Of a stretch of DNA of 37,170 bases, positions 36,892 to 37,170 are shown piece by piece. This stretch comes from Ramicandelaber brevisporus (Eukaryota > Kickxellomycota > Ramicandelaberales > Ramicandelaberaceae): contig MU602713.1 of the NCBI GenBank assembly GCA_025201865.1, positions 39,893-77,062 of the forward strand, given 5' to 3'. The translations under genes and the position numbers were made by a program. A model generated the notes under the pieces. The model saw only the letters and a list, made by a program, of their open reading frames with translations, searched no databases and was not told the DNA's origin. How positions within the stretch are numbered: the first letter of the stretch is position 1; the number at the start of each line of letters is the position of its first letter.

Positions 36892-37170
36892 ATCATCGTC
36901 AGCATAGTCGATGTCGGCGTCGGCGGACTGGTACTGCTGGTACTCGGCGATGAGGTCGTTCAGGTTGGACTCGGCCTCGGTGAACTCCATCTCGTCCATG
37001 CCCTCGTCGGTGAACCAGTGCAGGTAGGCTTTGCGGTGGAACATCTTGTGGAACTGCTCCTGGAAGCGCTGGAACACCTGCATGACGGCCGTGTTGTTGG
37101 CGACAAACGTGCCCGACAGCGTCTCGCCGGGCGGCGCCACCGAGCAGTGCACCGTCTGCACGCTGTTGGG
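36856..37170 (-). CDS. Beta-tubulin C-terminus, partial, divergent
   Basis: The last 104 codons of a beta-tubulin running off the right edge; the frame is open to base 37170 (PNSVQTVHC at the edge). The C-terminal helices H11-H12 are clear: [20 protein letters not shown] followed by [18 protein letters not shown], then an acidic tail ending in EGEVYEQ. The part before is unusual for beta-tubulin. The positions normally read as CDIPP, SATFIGNST and FKR-SEQF appear as [15 protein letters not shown] and FQRFQEQF. It is GC-rich with G/C-ending codons, as in highly expressed genes. It forms microtubules with alpha-tubulin. The divergence suggests a second, specialised paralogue or a fast-evolving lineage. 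The start lies outside the window. Confidence 0.93.
   Translation of the reverse strand, partial: PNSVQTVHCSVAPPGETLSGTFVANNTAVMQVFQRFQEQFHKMFHRKAYLHWFTDEGMDEMEFTEAESNLNDLIAEYQQYQSADADIDYADDDDYPAEGEVYEQ

Overview
This is a nuclear window from a fungus. The fungal-type gene set (NPR3, GUP1, IWR1, PRP22, SEC61 beta, NEDD8 E1 subunit, beta-tubulin), the closely packed and mostly intronless genes, and mixed CAG/CAA glutamine tracts in many proteins suggest an early-diverging lineage. Zoopagomycota/Kickxellomycotina is my low-confidence guess. Gene order is eukaryotic: no operons, with divergent pairs (F-box/IWR1, MTHFD/SDR, NPR3/zinc finger B) and convergent pairs (IWR1/polyQ gene, SDR/MFS, PRP22/GUP1).

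Layout. 1-771 (-): 5' part of a gene running off the left edge; its protein looks like a catalytically degenerate USP (peptidase C19) fold. 1631-2383 (-): four-helix membrane protein with a proline-rich tail. 3033-5009 (-): zinc finger protein A. 5570-6067 (-): orphan small protein. 6520-8286 (-): F-box/LRR-like protein. 8604-9800 (+): IWR1. 9930-13448 (-): large polyQ orphan. 13686-15032 (-): membrane RING-H2 E3. 15447-15518 (+): tRNA-Cys(GCA). 15631-16626 (-): methylene-THF dehydrogenase/cyclohydrolase. 17222-18013 (+): SDR oxidoreductase. 18101-20266 (-): DHA2-type MFS transporter. 20924-21440 (-): Sec61 beta, probably with an intron directly after its ATG. 21706-23370 (-): ULA1/NAE1. 23579-27871 (-): NPR3. 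28078-30117 (+): zinc finger protein B. 30542-30613 (-): a second, identical tRNA-Cys. 30906-34397 (+): PRP22. 34503-36521 (-): GUP1. 36856-37170 (-): C-terminus of a divergent beta-tubulin, cut by the right edge.

Most genes are unrelated housekeeping functions: splicing, ER translocation, TORC1 control, neddylation, folate metabolism, Pol II import and GPI-anchor remodelling. The most unusual content is a lineage-type family seen twice, zinc finger proteins A and B. Each has two tandem copies of a module made of two C2H2 fingers, a Q-rich linker, an OrsD-like zinc domain and a conserved hydrophobic strand segment. The two genes share their 5' leader and a remnant of the same C-terminus. Other unusual features are the inverted tRNA-Cys pair with conserved flanks, an exact 118-bp tandem duplication over the beta-tubulin 3' end, and the degenerate USP-like protein. 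I saw no complete transposon, CRISPR array or rRNA.
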